From: Terrimonas rubra
GTDB lineage: Bacteria > Bacteroidota > Bacteroidia > Chitinophagales > Chitinophagaceae
Reading direction: 5' to 3'
NCBI RefSeq assembly: GCF_042686025.1
Contig: NZ_JBHUOZ010000003.1
Coordinates: 2,232,001-2,296,000 of the forward strand
DNA length: 64,000 nucleotides
Shown here in pieces: positions 15,661 through 25,585 of the stretch (positions within the stretch are counted from its first letter, which is position 1; every line of letters starts with the position of its first letter). The notes below the pieces were generated by a model. That model had not been told where the DNA came from. It saw only the letters and a list, made by a program, of their open reading frames with translations, and ran no database searches. The position numbers and the translations under genes are program-made.

Positions 15661-17928
15661 ATGGACAAATTGATTTACCTGGTGCCGGCAATGGGAATTA
15701 TAGGATTGCTGTACACCTTAGCCAAATTTAACTGGGTTGCCAAGCAAGATGCCGGTAGCGACCGTATGAAAGAGATCAGTAATTACATTGCCGAAGGCGC
15801 CATGGCTTTCCTGAAAGCCGAGTGGAAAGTATTAGGTTATTTCGTGGTGATTGTTGCCATTTTATTGGCCGTAATGGCCGGTGCTAACCCCCACTCGCAC
15901 TGGAGCATTGCCATTGCATTTGTAATTGGTGCCGTATTAAGCGCACTGGCCGGTTATATAGGCATGCGTGCCGCTACCAAAGCGAATGTACGTACTGCAC
16001 AGGCAGCCCGCAGCAGCCTGAGTAAAGCCCTGAATGTAAGCTTTACCGGTGGTGCTGTAATGGGTGTAGGTGTGGCAGGCCTGGCTGTTTTAGGTTTAGG
16101 AGGTTTATACATTGTATTTCAACAAATATTTGCAAACGGTGCATCGGTTAATTCCGATGAGATGCTGAAAACCATCGAGGTATTGACCGGGTTTTCATTA
16201 GGTGCCGAATCCATTGCCCTGTTTGCCCGTGTAGGCGGTGGTATTTATACCAAGGCTGCTGACGTTGGTGCGGATTTAGTAGGTAAGGTAGAAGCCGGTA
16301 TTCCGGAGGATGATCCCCGTAACCCTGCTACCATTGCCGACAACGTAGGTGATAACGTAGGTGACGTGGCCGGTATGGGTGCCGACCTTTTTGGTTCTTA
16401 TGTAGCCACTGTTTTAGCAACCATCGTATTAGGTCAGCAAACCGTGATTCCTTTCGGCGATGATATTTTAGGTGGTTTTTCGCCTGTAGTATTACCCATG
16501 CTGATCGCAGGTGTTGGTATTTTATTCTCTATTGTAGGTACCCTGTTTGTACGCATCAGTGATGCAGCCGGCATTAATACCGGTACAGTACAAAAAGCCC
16601 TGAATATGGGTAACTGGGGCTCGATGATATTAACAGCCATTGCAGCTGCCGGCCTGGTATACTGGTTATTACCTGACCTGATGGAACTGCGTGGTGTTTA
16701 CTTTACCAAATGGGGCGTATTAGGTGCTATTGGTGTAGGTTTACTGGTGGGTGCTTTAATGAGCATTATTACCGAGTATTACACCGCTATGGGTAAACGC
16801 CCGGTATTGAGCATTATTAAACAATCTTCTACCGGTCATGCTACCAACGTAATTGGTGGTCTGGCTATTGGTATGGAATCTACCTTTTTACCTATCCTGG
16901 TATTAGCAGGTGGTATCTGGGGTTCGTATGAGTGTGCCGGTTTATACGGTGTGGCCATTGCGGCTGCCGGTATGATGGCCACTACAGCTATGCAGCTGGC
17001 GATTGACGCTTTTGGTCCGATTGCCGACAATGCGGGTGGTATTGCCGAGATGAGTGAATTACCGCCTGATGTACGTGAAAAAACTGACGTATTGGATGCC
17101 GTAGGTAATACTACTGCCGCCAGTGGTAAAGGTTTTGCCATTGCATCTGCAGCATTAACTGCCCTGGCTTTATTTGCCGCCTTCGTAGGTGTTGCAGGTA
17201 TTACCGGCATTGATATTTACAAAGCGAATGTACTGGCCTGTTTATTTGTAGGCGCGATGGTGCCGTTCATCTTCTCGGCCCTGGCTATCCGTGCCGTGGG
17301 TGAAGCTGCTATGGCGATGGTAGAGGAAGTACGCCGCCAGTTTAAAAGTATTCCCGGTATTATGGAAGGTACAGGCAAACCTGAGTATGATAAATGTGTG
17401 GCCATTTCTACGCAGGCTTCTATTAAAAAAATGATGTTACCCGGCGCTATTGCGATTATATCTCCATTGATCATTGGTTTTATGCCAGGCTTGGGTGCAG
17501 AAGCATTAGGCGGCTTTTTAGCCGGTGCTACCGTTAGCGGTGTATTAATGGGTATGTTCCAGAATAATGCCGGTGGTGCCTGGGATAATGCTAAAAAATC
17601 GTTTGAGAAAGGTGTGGAGATCAATGGTGAGACCTATTACAAAAAATCGGAGCCGCACAAAGCTTCGGTTACCGGTGATACGGTGGGTGATCCGTTTAAA
17701 GATACTTCAGGTCCTTCTATGAATATCCTGATCAAATTAATGTCGATTGTTTCGCTGGTAATTGCGCCTACCCTGGCCCAGATTGCCAACAAAGACCATA
17801 AAGAAGTTATTCCTCCGCCACCACCGCCAATGTCAGCGCCTATGCCGGAGTCAAAAAACAACTTGAAAATTGAGAAAGATGTTATAGCTTTGCACTCTCA
17901 AAAAACAAATACAGTTAACTATCAATAA
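15661..17928 (+). CDS. hppA: Membrane-bound ion-translocating pyrophosphatase
   Basis: Integral membrane enzyme (755 residues, about 16 helices) that couples pyrophosphate hydrolysis to H+ or Na+ export. The catalytic loop is intact: GGGIYTKAADVGADLVGKVEAGIPEDDPRNPATIADNVGDNVGD, including the DDPRNPATIADNVGDNVGD acidic cluster. The later loop NTTAASGKG carries alanine rather than lysine, which in this family marks the K+-dependent type. A Na+-pumping or mixed Na+/H+ enzyme is plausible because Bacteroidota K+-dependent members often behave so, but the pumped ion is inference. The C-terminus has an unusual proline run (PPPPPPMSAPMPESK) and a hydrophilic tail after the last helix. Monocistronic, with its own terminator. 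Confidence 0.95.
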   Translation: MDKLIYLVPAMGIIGLLYTLAKFNWVAKQDAGSDRMKEISNYIAEGAMAFLKAEWKVLGYFVVIVAILLAVMAGANPHSHWSIAIAFVIGAVLSALAGYIGMRAATKANVRTAQAARSSLSKALNVSFTGGAVMGVGVAGLAVLGLGGLYIVFQQIFANGASVNSDEMLKTIEVLTGFSLGAESIALFARVGGGIYTKAADVGADLVGKVEAGIPEDDPRNPATIADNVGDNVGDVAGMGADLFGSYVATVLATIVLGQQTVIPFGDDILGGFSPVVLPMLIAGVGILFSIVGTLFVRISDAAGINTGTVQKALNMGNWGSMILTAIAAAGLVYWLLPDLMELRGVYFTKWGVLGAIGVGLLVGALMSIITEYYTAMGKRPVLSIIKQSSTGHATNVIGGLAIGMESTFLPILVLAGGIWGSYECAGLYGVAIAAAGMMATTAMQLAIDAFGPIADNAGGIAEMSELPPDVREKTDVLDAVGNTTAASGKGFAIASAALTALALFAAFVGVAGITGIDIYKANVLACLFVGAMVPFIFSALAIRAVGEAAMAMVEEVRRQFKSIPGIMEGTGKPEYDKCVAISTQASIKKMMLPGAIAIISPLIIGFMPGLGAEALGGFLAGATVSGVLMGMFQNNAGGAWDNAKKSFEKGVEINGETYYKKSEPHKASVTGDTVGDPFKDTSGPSMNILIKLMSIVSLVIAPTLAQIANKDHKEVIPPPPPPMSAPMPESKNNLKIEKDVIALHSQKTNTVNYQ

Positions 17929-17957
17929 CTAAAGTTCTTAATCAGAACCATTAAATT

Positions 17958-17992
17958 AAGTCCCGCTGTTTCTACAGGGGGGCTTATTTTTT
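17958..17992 (+). terminator. Intrinsic terminator of hppA
   Basis: Stem AAGTCCCGCTG / CAGGGGGGCTT, with one G-T pair and one mismatch, followed by ATTTTTTT. Confidence 0.8.
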
Positions 17993-18045
17993 TAGAGGGG
18001 GTACCCTTCTTATATTTTTTACCGTGTTAAGGTATTGCCGGAGGG

Positions 18046-18621
18046 TTACGCAAGATTGACCAATATTTCATCCTTATGCCGTAAAAGCCTTTCCCGTACC
18101 GTTTTGAGCGCATTGGACATGTATTCTTTCACCGTATCGGGACTTAGCTGTAATACTTTTGCAATTGCGGCATAGGTCATTCCGTGATTCCTGTTAAGCC
18201 GGTATACCTGTTGTTGCCGTAAGGTCAATGTACTGATGATCTTTTCTATCCGCTCTGCTTTTTGTTTATTTAATAAAACCTGTAAAGGAGTTTGTTCTTT
18301 TAACCCGGCCCCTTCTTTTACATAATTAATATAAGCCCTGTTGTACGCTTCTTTCCTTAAAATACTGAGTGCATGATTACGGGTAACCGTCCATAACCAT
18401 GACTCTGCTTTTTCAATGCCGGTCAGTGTAATCCGTTTGTTCCAGACAACTAAAAACACATGCTGGGTAATATCTTCCGCTATGCTTTTTTCCTTACAGT
18501 AAAACATGGCCCTGGATAATATCTGGTTATAATATTGCTTGTACAGGGTGGTAAAAGACGGTTGGCACCCGGCCGCTATTGATATAAACAATGCGGATAC
18601 ATTAGCCCCCCGCTCCGGCAT
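18046..18621 (-). CDS. ECF-type RNA polymerase sigma factor (orphan)
   Basis: Sigma-70 family factor with region 2 (FTTLYKQYYNQILSRAM, IAEDITQHVFLVVW, AESWLWTVTRNHALSILRK) and region 4 (LTLRQQQVYRLNRNHGMTYAAIAKVLQLSPDTVKEYMSNALKTVRERL). It is closest in style to the FecI-like sigma factors of Bacteroidota. The frame is open to 18651, but that start would be TTG; the ATG at 18621 (MPERGAN) is preferred and gives 191 residues. No FecR-type anti-sigma gene adjoins it, unlike the sigma factor at 30318-30914. It lies downstream of and in line with the PorP/SprF operon but beyond its terminator, so it is probably transcribed separately. Confidence 0.88.
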   Translation of the reverse strand: MPERGANVSALFISIAAGCQPSFTTLYKQYYNQILSRAMFYCKEKSIAEDITQHVFLVVWNKRITLTGIEKAESWLWTVTRNHALSILRKEAYNRAYINYVKEGAGLKEQTPLQVLLNKQKAERIEKIISTLTLRQQQVYRLNRNHGMTYAAIAKVLQLSPDTVKEYMSNALKTVRERLLRHKDEILVNLA

Positions 18622-18806
18622 TGTAACCACATTCTTTTTCTCTGCAATCAATTATGTACATTTTAGGGTGATTGAATTAAATATTATCGCTTACTTCCCA
18701 TAAGCACCAGTATAACTTAACCAACTGTTTAACGCTTACCCTGTGCTTGAATAACACCTGCCAGAATGAGTTGAGACAAATGCTCACCGGTTTTGCATTA
18801 AGTACT

Positions 18807-18843
18807 AAAAAAAAACCCGCCTGTTATGGAAATAACGGCGGGG
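18807..18843 (-). terminator. Intrinsic terminator ending the 12-kb minus-strand operon
   Basis: On the minus strand an 11-bp GC-rich stem (CCGCCGTTAT region) with a GGAA-type loop and one bulged base is followed by nine T residues. It lies about 40 bp past the stop of the PorP/SprF gene. Confidence 0.8.
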
Positions 18844-18882
18844 AATTAGAAAAATACTAATACTAACTGCTTATGTTCAAGA

Positions 18883-19782
18883 TCAAAAGCTAAATCGTAC
18901 AGCCGCCTCCATGTTACCGGAAGTATAGGCTTTTAAAGCCGAGGGCTGGGTAGCATAGGATAATAAAATATGTGCGAAGGAAGACAGTTTAACACCGGCA
19001 CCTACACTTATATTTTTTGAGGAATGATAGAGACCATAAACATTCACCCGCTCATTCAGGGCAGATATATTGATACCCGCATCAATTATATCATCCATAT
19101 TACGTAACCCCCTGTAAGCTACCAATGGTTCAAACGCAAAGCCTTCCATGCCGGCCGGCTGGTATTTGTAGGAAGCGGACAGGAATAAAGTGGGCCGGTT
19201 CACGATATCAGCCGCATCATTTTTAAAAGTTGCTACCATGTTGGGCAGTGCTGCCTGTACGGTTAGTCCTTTATTGTAATAGGTAGCACCAAAATCGGCT
19301 TCAAACTTCATATCCTGGTTATTGTACAGGTAAAGCGTCTGGTCATCAGGATCGCCTGTGATGGCCGTAAAATCAATCCTGCGCTGTACCCCTCCTGCCG
19401 AAATACCCAGGCTTAGTCCATGATCCGCCTCTTCATTATCATTAAATTTTAAATGGTAGGCATAGGTTGCCATGGCTTTAAATGTATTTAACAGGCCTGC
19501 TTTATCGTTCATGATATTTACACCCACGCCCATGTTGTTAAAACCGTAATCACCATTCAGGTACATGGTCACAGGCGCTTTATCGCCATCGCCCTGTTTA
19601 TTATACCCTGCCCCGATATTGGCCAGCTTAGGTTTTTGACCTGCATAAGCCGGGTTAAATAAATAACGGTTTTGAAAATACCCGGAGCCAAATACTTTTA
19701 CCTGGGCAAAGCTATTGACCGTAATGCCACATGCCAGTAAAAGAAGCATGATGGCGGGTAAACTGAATATATTTTTTTTCAT
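18883..19782 (-). CDS. PorP/SprF-family type IX secretion membrane protein
   Basis: Outer-membrane beta-barrel protein of about 299 residues. The signal peptide runs MKKNIFSLPAIMLLLLACGITVNSFAQ, and the family opening follows (YFQNRYLFNPAYAGQKPKLANIGAGYNKQ, the NPAYAG motif), with MGVGVNIMNDKAGLLNTFKAMATYAYHL and a C-terminal phenylalanine (AAVRFSF). SprF-like proteins are needed for export or anchoring of type-B-sorted T9SS substrates. It lies 34 bp after a large protein that carries such a sorting domain, so the two are very likely a secretion pair. ATG at 19788 is an alternative start two codons upstream. Confidence 0.9.
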   Translation of the reverse strand: MKKNIFSLPAIMLLLLACGITVNSFAQVKVFGSGYFQNRYLFNPAYAGQKPKLANIGAGYNKQGDGDKAPVTMYLNGDYGFNNMGVGVNIMNDKAGLLNTFKAMATYAYHLKFNDNEEADHGLSLGISAGGVQRRIDFTAITGDPDDQTLYLYNNQDMKFEADFGATYYNKGLTVQAALPNMVATFKNDAADIVNRPTLFLSASYKYQPAGMEGFAFEPLVAYRGLRNMDDIIDAGINISALNERVNVYGLYHSSKNISVGAGVKLSSFAHILLSYATQPSALKAYTSGNMEAAVRFSF

Positions 19783-19822
19783 CCTCATTTTATTTTAAGT
19801 CGCGGTGAGCAATCGTTTAGGG

Positions 19823-22774
19823 TTAATGAATGATGGTTAAGGTACCTGATACCACTTTACTGCCATCGCCGAAGTTTACATAGTATATATATGCTCCTTC
19901 TTCCAGTTTTTTGCCGTTATAGGTACCGTCCCAGGTATTATCATAGTTGTTTTTGTTGTATACCAGTCTGCCTGCCCTGTCATATACTTTCACATTATTA
20001 TTCTGGTTGGCGGTAATGCCCGATATGATCCAGCGGTCATTTTTACCATCCCCGTTAGGTGTAAGTACATTGGCAATATTCCTGTTGTTCACCGGTGTAA
20101 GCGTAATACTGGCAGTAGCTTCACAACCTGCCTGGTTTGTTGCTTTTACGGTATAAGTAGTAGGACGTGAGGGCTGGGCCATTAATACCATATTATTTGT
20201 ACTACCCACTATTCCGTCGGCACTGGTCCAGTTATAATTTCTTGTCTGGGAAGGCAGGTTTGTTGCCGCTGTAAGCTGTACTAACCGGTATAAAGGAACA
20301 TTATCAATATCACTGGTATTTGCTGTGATGGTAACCACCAGCGGCTGGTAAACGATCTTTAATTCCACCATACCACTATCAATACCAAATGCATTAACGC
20401 CGCCATCGTCCCGCACCATTAGTTTTACAACAGCCGTATCACCATATTTTGCCAGGCCGGTTCCTTTAAAACCAAACTGGGCCACACCATTTACCACATT
20501 GGCATTAAAGACCATATTGGTAAAGAAATGTGCACTATCCGCAGTGATACCAACCACTTTTAAGGTTTGTGTTTTTTCATTACCCGGTCCTCCTGTAATA
20601 TTGGAGATGGTAAAATTGTACTCTCCTGAAGGGTTACAAACTATACGTTCCACATTAGGAACCGATACAAACGGCGGGCGGTTATAGCCGGGTGTCATGG
20701 CCGAATCGATATTAGAGAATATAGATTGCTGGCCGGCGTTGAAACCCTGTACCCTGTAATAATATTTCACAGCTGGCCATACGGTTGAATCGTTATAGGT
20801 AGTAGTGTTTGCGGCTAAGGTAGCAATAGCAGTAAAGTTTACCTTATCAACCGACCGTTGCAGTGTATAGCCTGTTTCATTGTAAGACCGGTCTGTCCAT
20901 TTAACAGAAATAATACTATCCACCGCATTGGTTACAGCAAAATTGATGGGCGCAATAGGTTTACCGGCTTCAAATTTTGTAAGGGCTTTGGCCACATTGG
21001 ACCAACCGGTAACAGCAGTAGGTGTGACCCCTTTGGCCTGTACCCGGTAATAGTATACCATACTATCTGCCAGGTTTGTATCGGTATAAGTTAATGGTGT
21101 AACAGGGAGGTTGGCTGCTATGGTGGTAAAATTAATACCATCTACAGAACGTTGCAGGGTATAACTGGCTGCCGGTATGGCACCACCACCCTGCCATTGC
21201 AAGCTTACGGAGGTAGTAGTAGTATTTGTAACCGTTAAACCGGCAGGTAATGCCGGTGAGTTCATATCCAGGCCCATGATCTCCCATTCGCCTATCTGGA
21301 ACCTTACCCCATCTGTAGCGCCATTATTAGCAGTAAACAATATGCGATAGAATTTGTAGGCAACGGTGCCCGGGTTAGCCAATGTATAAGCATAAGTAGT
21401 AAACCTGTCCGCGGCGTTTCCTAACTGATCTGTCCTTGTATCCAAGGTAACCCAGTTGGTACTATCATTAGAGCCAAAGAACTGCCAGTTTTTGGGATCA
21501 CGTCCCGGCGCATCATTGGCAGTGGTAAGCGTGTAACTGGTTACCACATAGGAGCCTGTTGGCCTGTACACGGCTGATAAATTTCCGGAAGCCTGTCCCG
21601 TAAACACCAGCCATTTTGTAACATAGTCGTTATCTATAAATTTACTGGATCCTTCCCCTGCATTCGCTCCGCCTGAATTATCGGCACTAACAAATAAACG
21701 GCCGCCATCGTTGGTAATATCGGCGGGGCTGGCCGTAACATCAGTAGTGGTTACCTGTACTATATTAGAGTAAGGGGATTTGGATAACTCATTAAACCCT
21801 CTTACCCTGTACCAATAGGTAGTTAAAGGCGTAAGCGATTCTTCCGTAAAACTGGTCCTGGTTTTATCAAAACTGGCCAAAAGTGAAAAGTTTGTTCCAT
21901 CCAGTGATTTCTCCAATTCAAATCCACCGGGAGTTGGTATGTTCAATGTCCACGCATGTGAAACCTGTGTACCGGTTAAAGGAACAGAGGTTAATACAGG
22001 TGCCGTTCTAAGTATATCATCGGATGTAGTAACGGTTTTAATATCAGAATAAGCCGAAGTACCTAACTCGGAAAAACTTTTTACCCGGTACCAGTATTGG
22101 GTACTGCGGCTTAATCCCTTGTCTGTGTATCCAACAGCAGTTTTAGCAACTGTATCTGCCAATGTAAAATTCTGACCATCAGTAGAACGTTCTAGCACAA
22201 AACCTCCATTCCCGAATAAAGAATAGGCCGGCCACGAAAGCACTGCTTCACTACTTAGCGCTCCGGCTGTTGCAGTTAATTCAGGTTTGACCAATTGTCC
22301 TCCAAAAGCCGCTACTTCGGTTACTACTAACCCGGTACTACTTAAAATGCCCTGGAAAACAAAACGGTAATATTTATAGCTGGTGGTGTTGGCAAAGGCC
22401 TGGCTGATACCGGCGCCCTGGCCCGATCCGCTGTAAAGCGGTGTCCAGGTAGTACCATTAGCAGAACCACTGAAAGTTAAGTTGCGGGCTGAATAGGTAG
22501 TACTGTAATAAGATAAGGTAAATGCCCTGATCGCAGCGGCAGTCACCAATTCAAATTTTAACTCAGCAATATCTGAACTGGGCCTTGAAAAGATAATATA
22601 GGTGCCCGTATTACCATCTATAATATTATTAATGTTACCAGTAAAAGTTGCCGTGCTGGTTATTGCAGTTATATTACTCTGTTGAAAGTGATTTTGCTGG
22701 GCATTGATACCAGTATAAAAACTCAGAAACAGTACATGAAAAAGTATAATCCTGGTAAATATTTTCATAATCAT
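19823..22774 (-). CDS. F5/8C and fibronectin-III surface protein with T9SS type-B sorting domain
   Basis: A 983-residue exported protein. After the signal peptide (MKIFTRIILFHVLFLSFYTGINAQ) come a discoidin-like (F5/8 type C) domain (about 25-160: NIIDGNTGTYIIF, LVVTEVAAFGG); two FnIII modules (about 165-345); a second discoidin-like domain (about 350-505: KFIDNDYVTKW, RFQIGEWEIMG); two more FnIII modules (about 510-700); Ig/PKD-like strands; and the gliding-motility C-terminal domain (NVLTPNGDGKNDRWIISGI, KVYDRAGRLVY, WDGTYNGKKLEEGAYIYYV). Discoidin and FnIII modules usually bind carbohydrate or mediate adhesion. It lies in an operon with an EndoH-like enzyme and SusCD, so it probably helps hold glycoprotein substrate at the surface. 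No catalytic domain is seen. Confidence 0.88.
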   Translation of the reverse strand: MIMKIFTRIILFHVLFLSFYTGINAQQNHFQQSNITAITSTATFTGNINNIIDGNTGTYIIFSRPSSDIAELKFELVTAAAIRAFTLSYYSTTYSARNLTFSGSANGTTWTPLYSGSGQGAGISQAFANTTSYKYYRFVFQGILSSTGLVVTEVAAFGGQLVKPELTATAGALSSEAVLSWPAYSLFGNGGFVLERSTDGQNFTLADTVAKTAVGYTDKGLSRSTQYWYRVKSFSELGTSAYSDIKTVTTSDDILRTAPVLTSVPLTGTQVSHAWTLNIPTPGGFELEKSLDGTNFSLLASFDKTRTSFTEESLTPLTTYWYRVRGFNELSKSPYSNIVQVTTTDVTASPADITNDGGRLFVSADNSGGANAGEGSSKFIDNDYVTKWLVFTGQASGNLSAVYRPTGSYVVTSYTLTTANDAPGRDPKNWQFFGSNDSTNWVTLDTRTDQLGNAADRFTTYAYTLANPGTVAYKFYRILFTANNGATDGVRFQIGEWEIMGLDMNSPALPAGLTVTNTTTTSVSLQWQGGGAIPAASYTLQRSVDGINFTTIAANLPVTPLTYTDTNLADSMVYYYRVQAKGVTPTAVTGWSNVAKALTKFEAGKPIAPINFAVTNAVDSIISVKWTDRSYNETGYTLQRSVDKVNFTAIATLAANTTTYNDSTVWPAVKYYYRVQGFNAGQQSIFSNIDSAMTPGYNRPPFVSVPNVERIVCNPSGEYNFTISNITGGPGNEKTQTLKVVGITADSAHFFTNMVFNANVVNGVAQFGFKGTGLAKYGDTAVVKLMVRDDGGVNAFGIDSGMVELKIVYQPLVVTITANTSDIDNVPLYRLVQLTAATNLPSQTRNYNWTSADGIVGSTNNMVLMAQPSRPTTYTVKATNQAGCEATASITLTPVNNRNIANVLTPNGDGKNDRWIISGITANQNNNVKVYDRAGRLVYNKNNYDNTWDGTYNGKKLEEGAYIYYVNFGDGSKVVSGTLTIIH

Positions 22775-22822
22775 TAGTTATTGATATTAGTCCGTTATCG
22801 TTGGTGTCAGTATAGGATCGTG

Positions 22823-23875
22823 TCAATTAACGTTTACATCGTCATTCTCTGTTGCATTAAGACAACCCGGAACAACGGTGAGTGTTTTACCCTTCATACC
22901 TTTAACATAGGGTGCAAAGAAATTAGTAAAGCCTGCTACCCCTCTTACATCAAATATCATCACGCCCCTGTAACCACCGGATTTTAACGATGCCATGGAT
23001 TGCTCCACATTGGAAAAACCACCATAGGTATAAGAAGCACTTGCAATTAATTTATTGACAGGAAAACCGGCAACACCCGGGGAAGGAGTTTGCGGGTAAA
23101 AAGCAGAGCAGCCAACATCGGCGTAGTCCCCTATACGGGTACCGTTCCAGCTGGAGGCAGAGGCTCCGCCAAAAATATAACACATCACAAATTTGTCCGG
23201 TAACAGCCTTTTTATCTCCGATACCACCATGGTAAAGGATTCGCTATTTGCCCAGGAAGGATTGGCAGAGTATTCATCATCAAAGTCAATGGCATCAATA
23301 CCTAATCTTCTCACTTCCATAGCCACATGCTGGGCAAAATCAGTTGCTTCCGCAAGGGTTCTGAAATTCCTGAAGCCGGCATTATCGTGATTACCTAATA
23401 AGGTCATACCTACTTTTATACCCTTACTTTGTACATACCTTAAATACCCATTATTGATGGTAGCGGTTACCTGCCTGTTGTAGGTGATGATAGGTTTACC
23501 CGTGGCAGCGTTGATATTGATATTGGGTGCAAACATCAGCGCCAGGTCTATCACAGGCTTTCCTTCTTCATCCAAAAAGCAGGTCACATTTTTAAAGGCC
23601 CGGTTATTTACTTCCACGTAACCTATTAACAGGTCTTTTTTAAACCGCAGGTCATCCGGATCAGGTCCACCACCCGTTGCATTACGCAGCGAGTCAACCT
23701 TACGGATAGAATCCGCTTTCTCCTTGGCCACCTGTTCTATCCAGGCTATGGCCGATCTTACAGAGTCCCTGTATTCGGGTGTGGTTAAATCGGGCAGATC
23801 TTTCGCCACCCTTACTTTTGAACAGGCTACCATCAGTAAGGCCAGTAAGGGGAAAAGGAAAATATTTTTTTTCAT
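22823..23875 (-). CDS. GH18 endo-beta-N-acetylglucosaminidase (EndoH-like) lipoprotein
   Basis: Starting at the ATG at 23875 (MKKNIFLFPLLALLMVACSK, lipobox cysteine 18) the product has 350 residues. The catalytic GH18 signature DxxDxDxE is present as DAIDFDDE at residues 194-201 with E201 as the proton donor, followed by YSANP. Together with VGMTLLGNHDNAGF and the GDYADVGCSAFYP strand this is the EndoH/EndoF pattern, which cleaves the chitobiose core of N-linked glycans. The frame extends to 23902, but those extra residues precede the signal peptide. It follows SusD by about 53 bp. A surface-anchored endoglycosidase in a SusCD operon points to release and import of N-glycans from host or environmental glycoproteins. 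Confidence 0.85.
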   Translation of the reverse strand: MKKNIFLFPLLALLMVACSKVRVAKDLPDLTTPEYRDSVRSAIAWIEQVAKEKADSIRKVDSLRNATGGGPDPDDLRFKKDLLIGYVEVNNRAFKNVTCFLDEEGKPVIDLALMFAPNININAATGKPIITYNRQVTATINNGYLRYVQSKGIKVGMTLLGNHDNAGFRNFRTLAEATDFAQHVAMEVRRLGIDAIDFDDEYSANPSWANSESFTMVVSEIKRLLPDKFVMCYIFGGASASSWNGTRIGDYADVGCSAFYPQTPSPGVAGFPVNKLIASASYTYGGFSNVEQSMASLKSGGYRGVMIFDVRGVAGFTNFFAPYVKGMKGKTLTVVPGCLNATENDDVNVN

Positions 23876-23928
23876 TTTATGTTGGTTTGATCTTTTCATC
23901 ATTTATTTTAAAACAGGTAAGCTTAGGT

Positions 23929-25545
23929 TTATTTATCCCACCATATCCTGGTAGTAGTTAAATCGCTGCCGCCCATGCGTTGTAAGGCAGACTGGTAATT
24001 ATCCCTGTTATTGGCGTTCTCACCCAAAGGATAGGTCAGGCGCCTGGGAATGGTAGCACCGGTGATATTACCGGGAAAATTAACCGGCACCAATGCCGGG
24101 TAACCACTCCTCCTGTAATTGGCCCATACTTCCGGCAGGTCAAATAAGGTAGAAGCCCAGTATTCGGTGTTGATCATGTTCAACGCCTTTTCATTGGTGC
24201 TGATATCTAATGGACGGGTTGCTACATAGGCGGTGATATCGGGTATGCTGATCGCTAACATACCATCCAGTTGCTGCATTGATTGTAAGGAAGCTGTTAA
24301 GCCGTTTTTATAATGTTGTGCGGCAGTTTCAGCGCCCATATTCCAGCCTCTTAGTTTTGCTTCGGCTATCAGTAATTCTGTTTGTGCATAGGTAATAAGG
24401 TATTTTGACAAACTACGTTTGGTAACAAATACGGCTAAACGGGGCCTGGCATAATTACCCAAAGGAGATGCATTGGCACCCGTACCGGTAACACCCGGAT
24501 AACCCGGAGCAGTGGCAATATCCCTTACTCCGCCAATGGTATACCCGTTAGGCATGCCCACCGGCACTTCGTTCACCGATCCTGCAGGAGGGTTTGCCTG
24601 TTTGGTATATTGCAAACCGCCCTTCCCTATCTGGTTATTATTGGCCAGACCGGTATCTGCTTTCTCCGTAAGTGTATATAACCGCGGGTCATCATTTTCT
24701 TTGAGGTAGTTGATAAAAGTTGAGGCCCATCTAACCTGTGGCAGATCGTTCAACAAAGCATTCGATATCCTGTTTTGCGTTGCTTCGTTAGAGCCGCCAT
24801 CCAGGGGCAGGATGGCATTATCGTTGATATCGGTAAAAGTTTTGCCGGCTGCTTTTTCTGCATAGGTTTTAGCCAATGCAGCATCCACTTTTACTAAACG
24901 CATGGCAATTCTTAACATTAAAGAATAACCCAGTTTTTTCCACTGTGTTATATTGCCGTTGTAAATAATATCGCCTGCAGGGCCAGGCTTGGTAGCATCT
25001 AATTTATTGATCGCATCTTCCAGCCTGGTCAGCATATCCTTATAGATATCTTCCTGTTTATCATACTTAGGATACTGGATGCCATATTTGGCCATGCCTG
25101 CTTCTGCGTAAGGTATATCCCCATAAATATCTGTTACCCTTTGCATGGTCATTACCCACATGATACGGGCAATCTGTATAAGGTTCACATTGTTTACCGC
25201 ATCCTTCTTCTCTGCCAGCTTCTGGGCTTCCAGTAAACGGGCCGCGCCCTGCAGACCATTGGTGAAAAAACGGTCATTGTAAGAAGTTAAGGAAATAGAA
25301 TATTTATCACCGCCACTGTAATAATCCAGCGTAGACGCTATTATCTGCACCATGCCTCCCATCTCGTATAACTGGAATTCCGTAGCATTGCCGTAATCCA
25401 TCTGTGCCGTGGTGAGTAAATAGTTGGGATCAAAGTTCTCTTCATTGGACCTGGTAGGATCAATGTTCAGGCTATCCTTAATACAACCCGTAACAGAGAT
25501 GATGATAACTGAAAGAAGTATAATTATTTTACTGTTGCGCTTCAT
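23929..25545 (-). CDS. SusD/RagB-like outer-membrane lipoprotein (SusD-like_2 type)
   Basis: A 538-residue surface lipoprotein with signal peptide and lipobox (MKRNSKIIILLSVIIISVTGC), then the family start (SLNIDPTRSNEENFDPNYLLTTAQMDYGNA), VTDIYGDIPYAEAG, MLTRLEDAINKLD and the C-terminal TTRIWWDK. In SusCD systems it caps the transporter and binds oligosaccharide. It lies 40 bp after the SusC gene and before the EndoH-like gene, so the ligand is probably an N-glycan-derived oligosaccharide. Confidence 0.93.
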   Translation of the reverse strand: MKRNSKIIILLSVIIISVTGCIKDSLNIDPTRSNEENFDPNYLLTTAQMDYGNATEFQLYEMGGMVQIIASTLDYYSGGDKYSISLTSYNDRFFTNGLQGAARLLEAQKLAEKKDAVNNVNLIQIARIMWVMTMQRVTDIYGDIPYAEAGMAKYGIQYPKYDKQEDIYKDMLTRLEDAINKLDATKPGPAGDIIYNGNITQWKKLGYSLMLRIAMRLVKVDAALAKTYAEKAAGKTFTDINDNAILPLDGGSNEATQNRISNALLNDLPQVRWASTFINYLKENDDPRLYTLTEKADTGLANNNQIGKGGLQYTKQANPPAGSVNEVPVGMPNGYTIGGVRDIATAPGYPGVTGTGANASPLGNYARPRLAVFVTKRSLSKYLITYAQTELLIAEAKLRGWNMGAETAAQHYKNGLTASLQSMQQLDGMLAISIPDITAYVATRPLDISTNEKALNMINTEYWASTLFDLPEVWANYRRSGYPALVPVNFPGNITGATIPRRLTYPLGENANNRDNYQSALQRMGGSDLTTTRIWWDK

Positions 25546-25585
25546 ACATGTTCATTTTTAATCAACCATTAATAATGGGTTGTTA

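Noticed and set aside
17061..17210. K+-independent H+-pyrophosphatase
   Set aside because: The diagnostic loop reads NTTAASGKG with alanine where K+-independent enzymes have lysine.
16836..17210. Long minus-strand reading frames inside hppA (also 17217-17624 and 17637-17861)
   Set aside because: Shadow frames produced by alanine/glycine-rich codons of the strongly conserved hppA gene.
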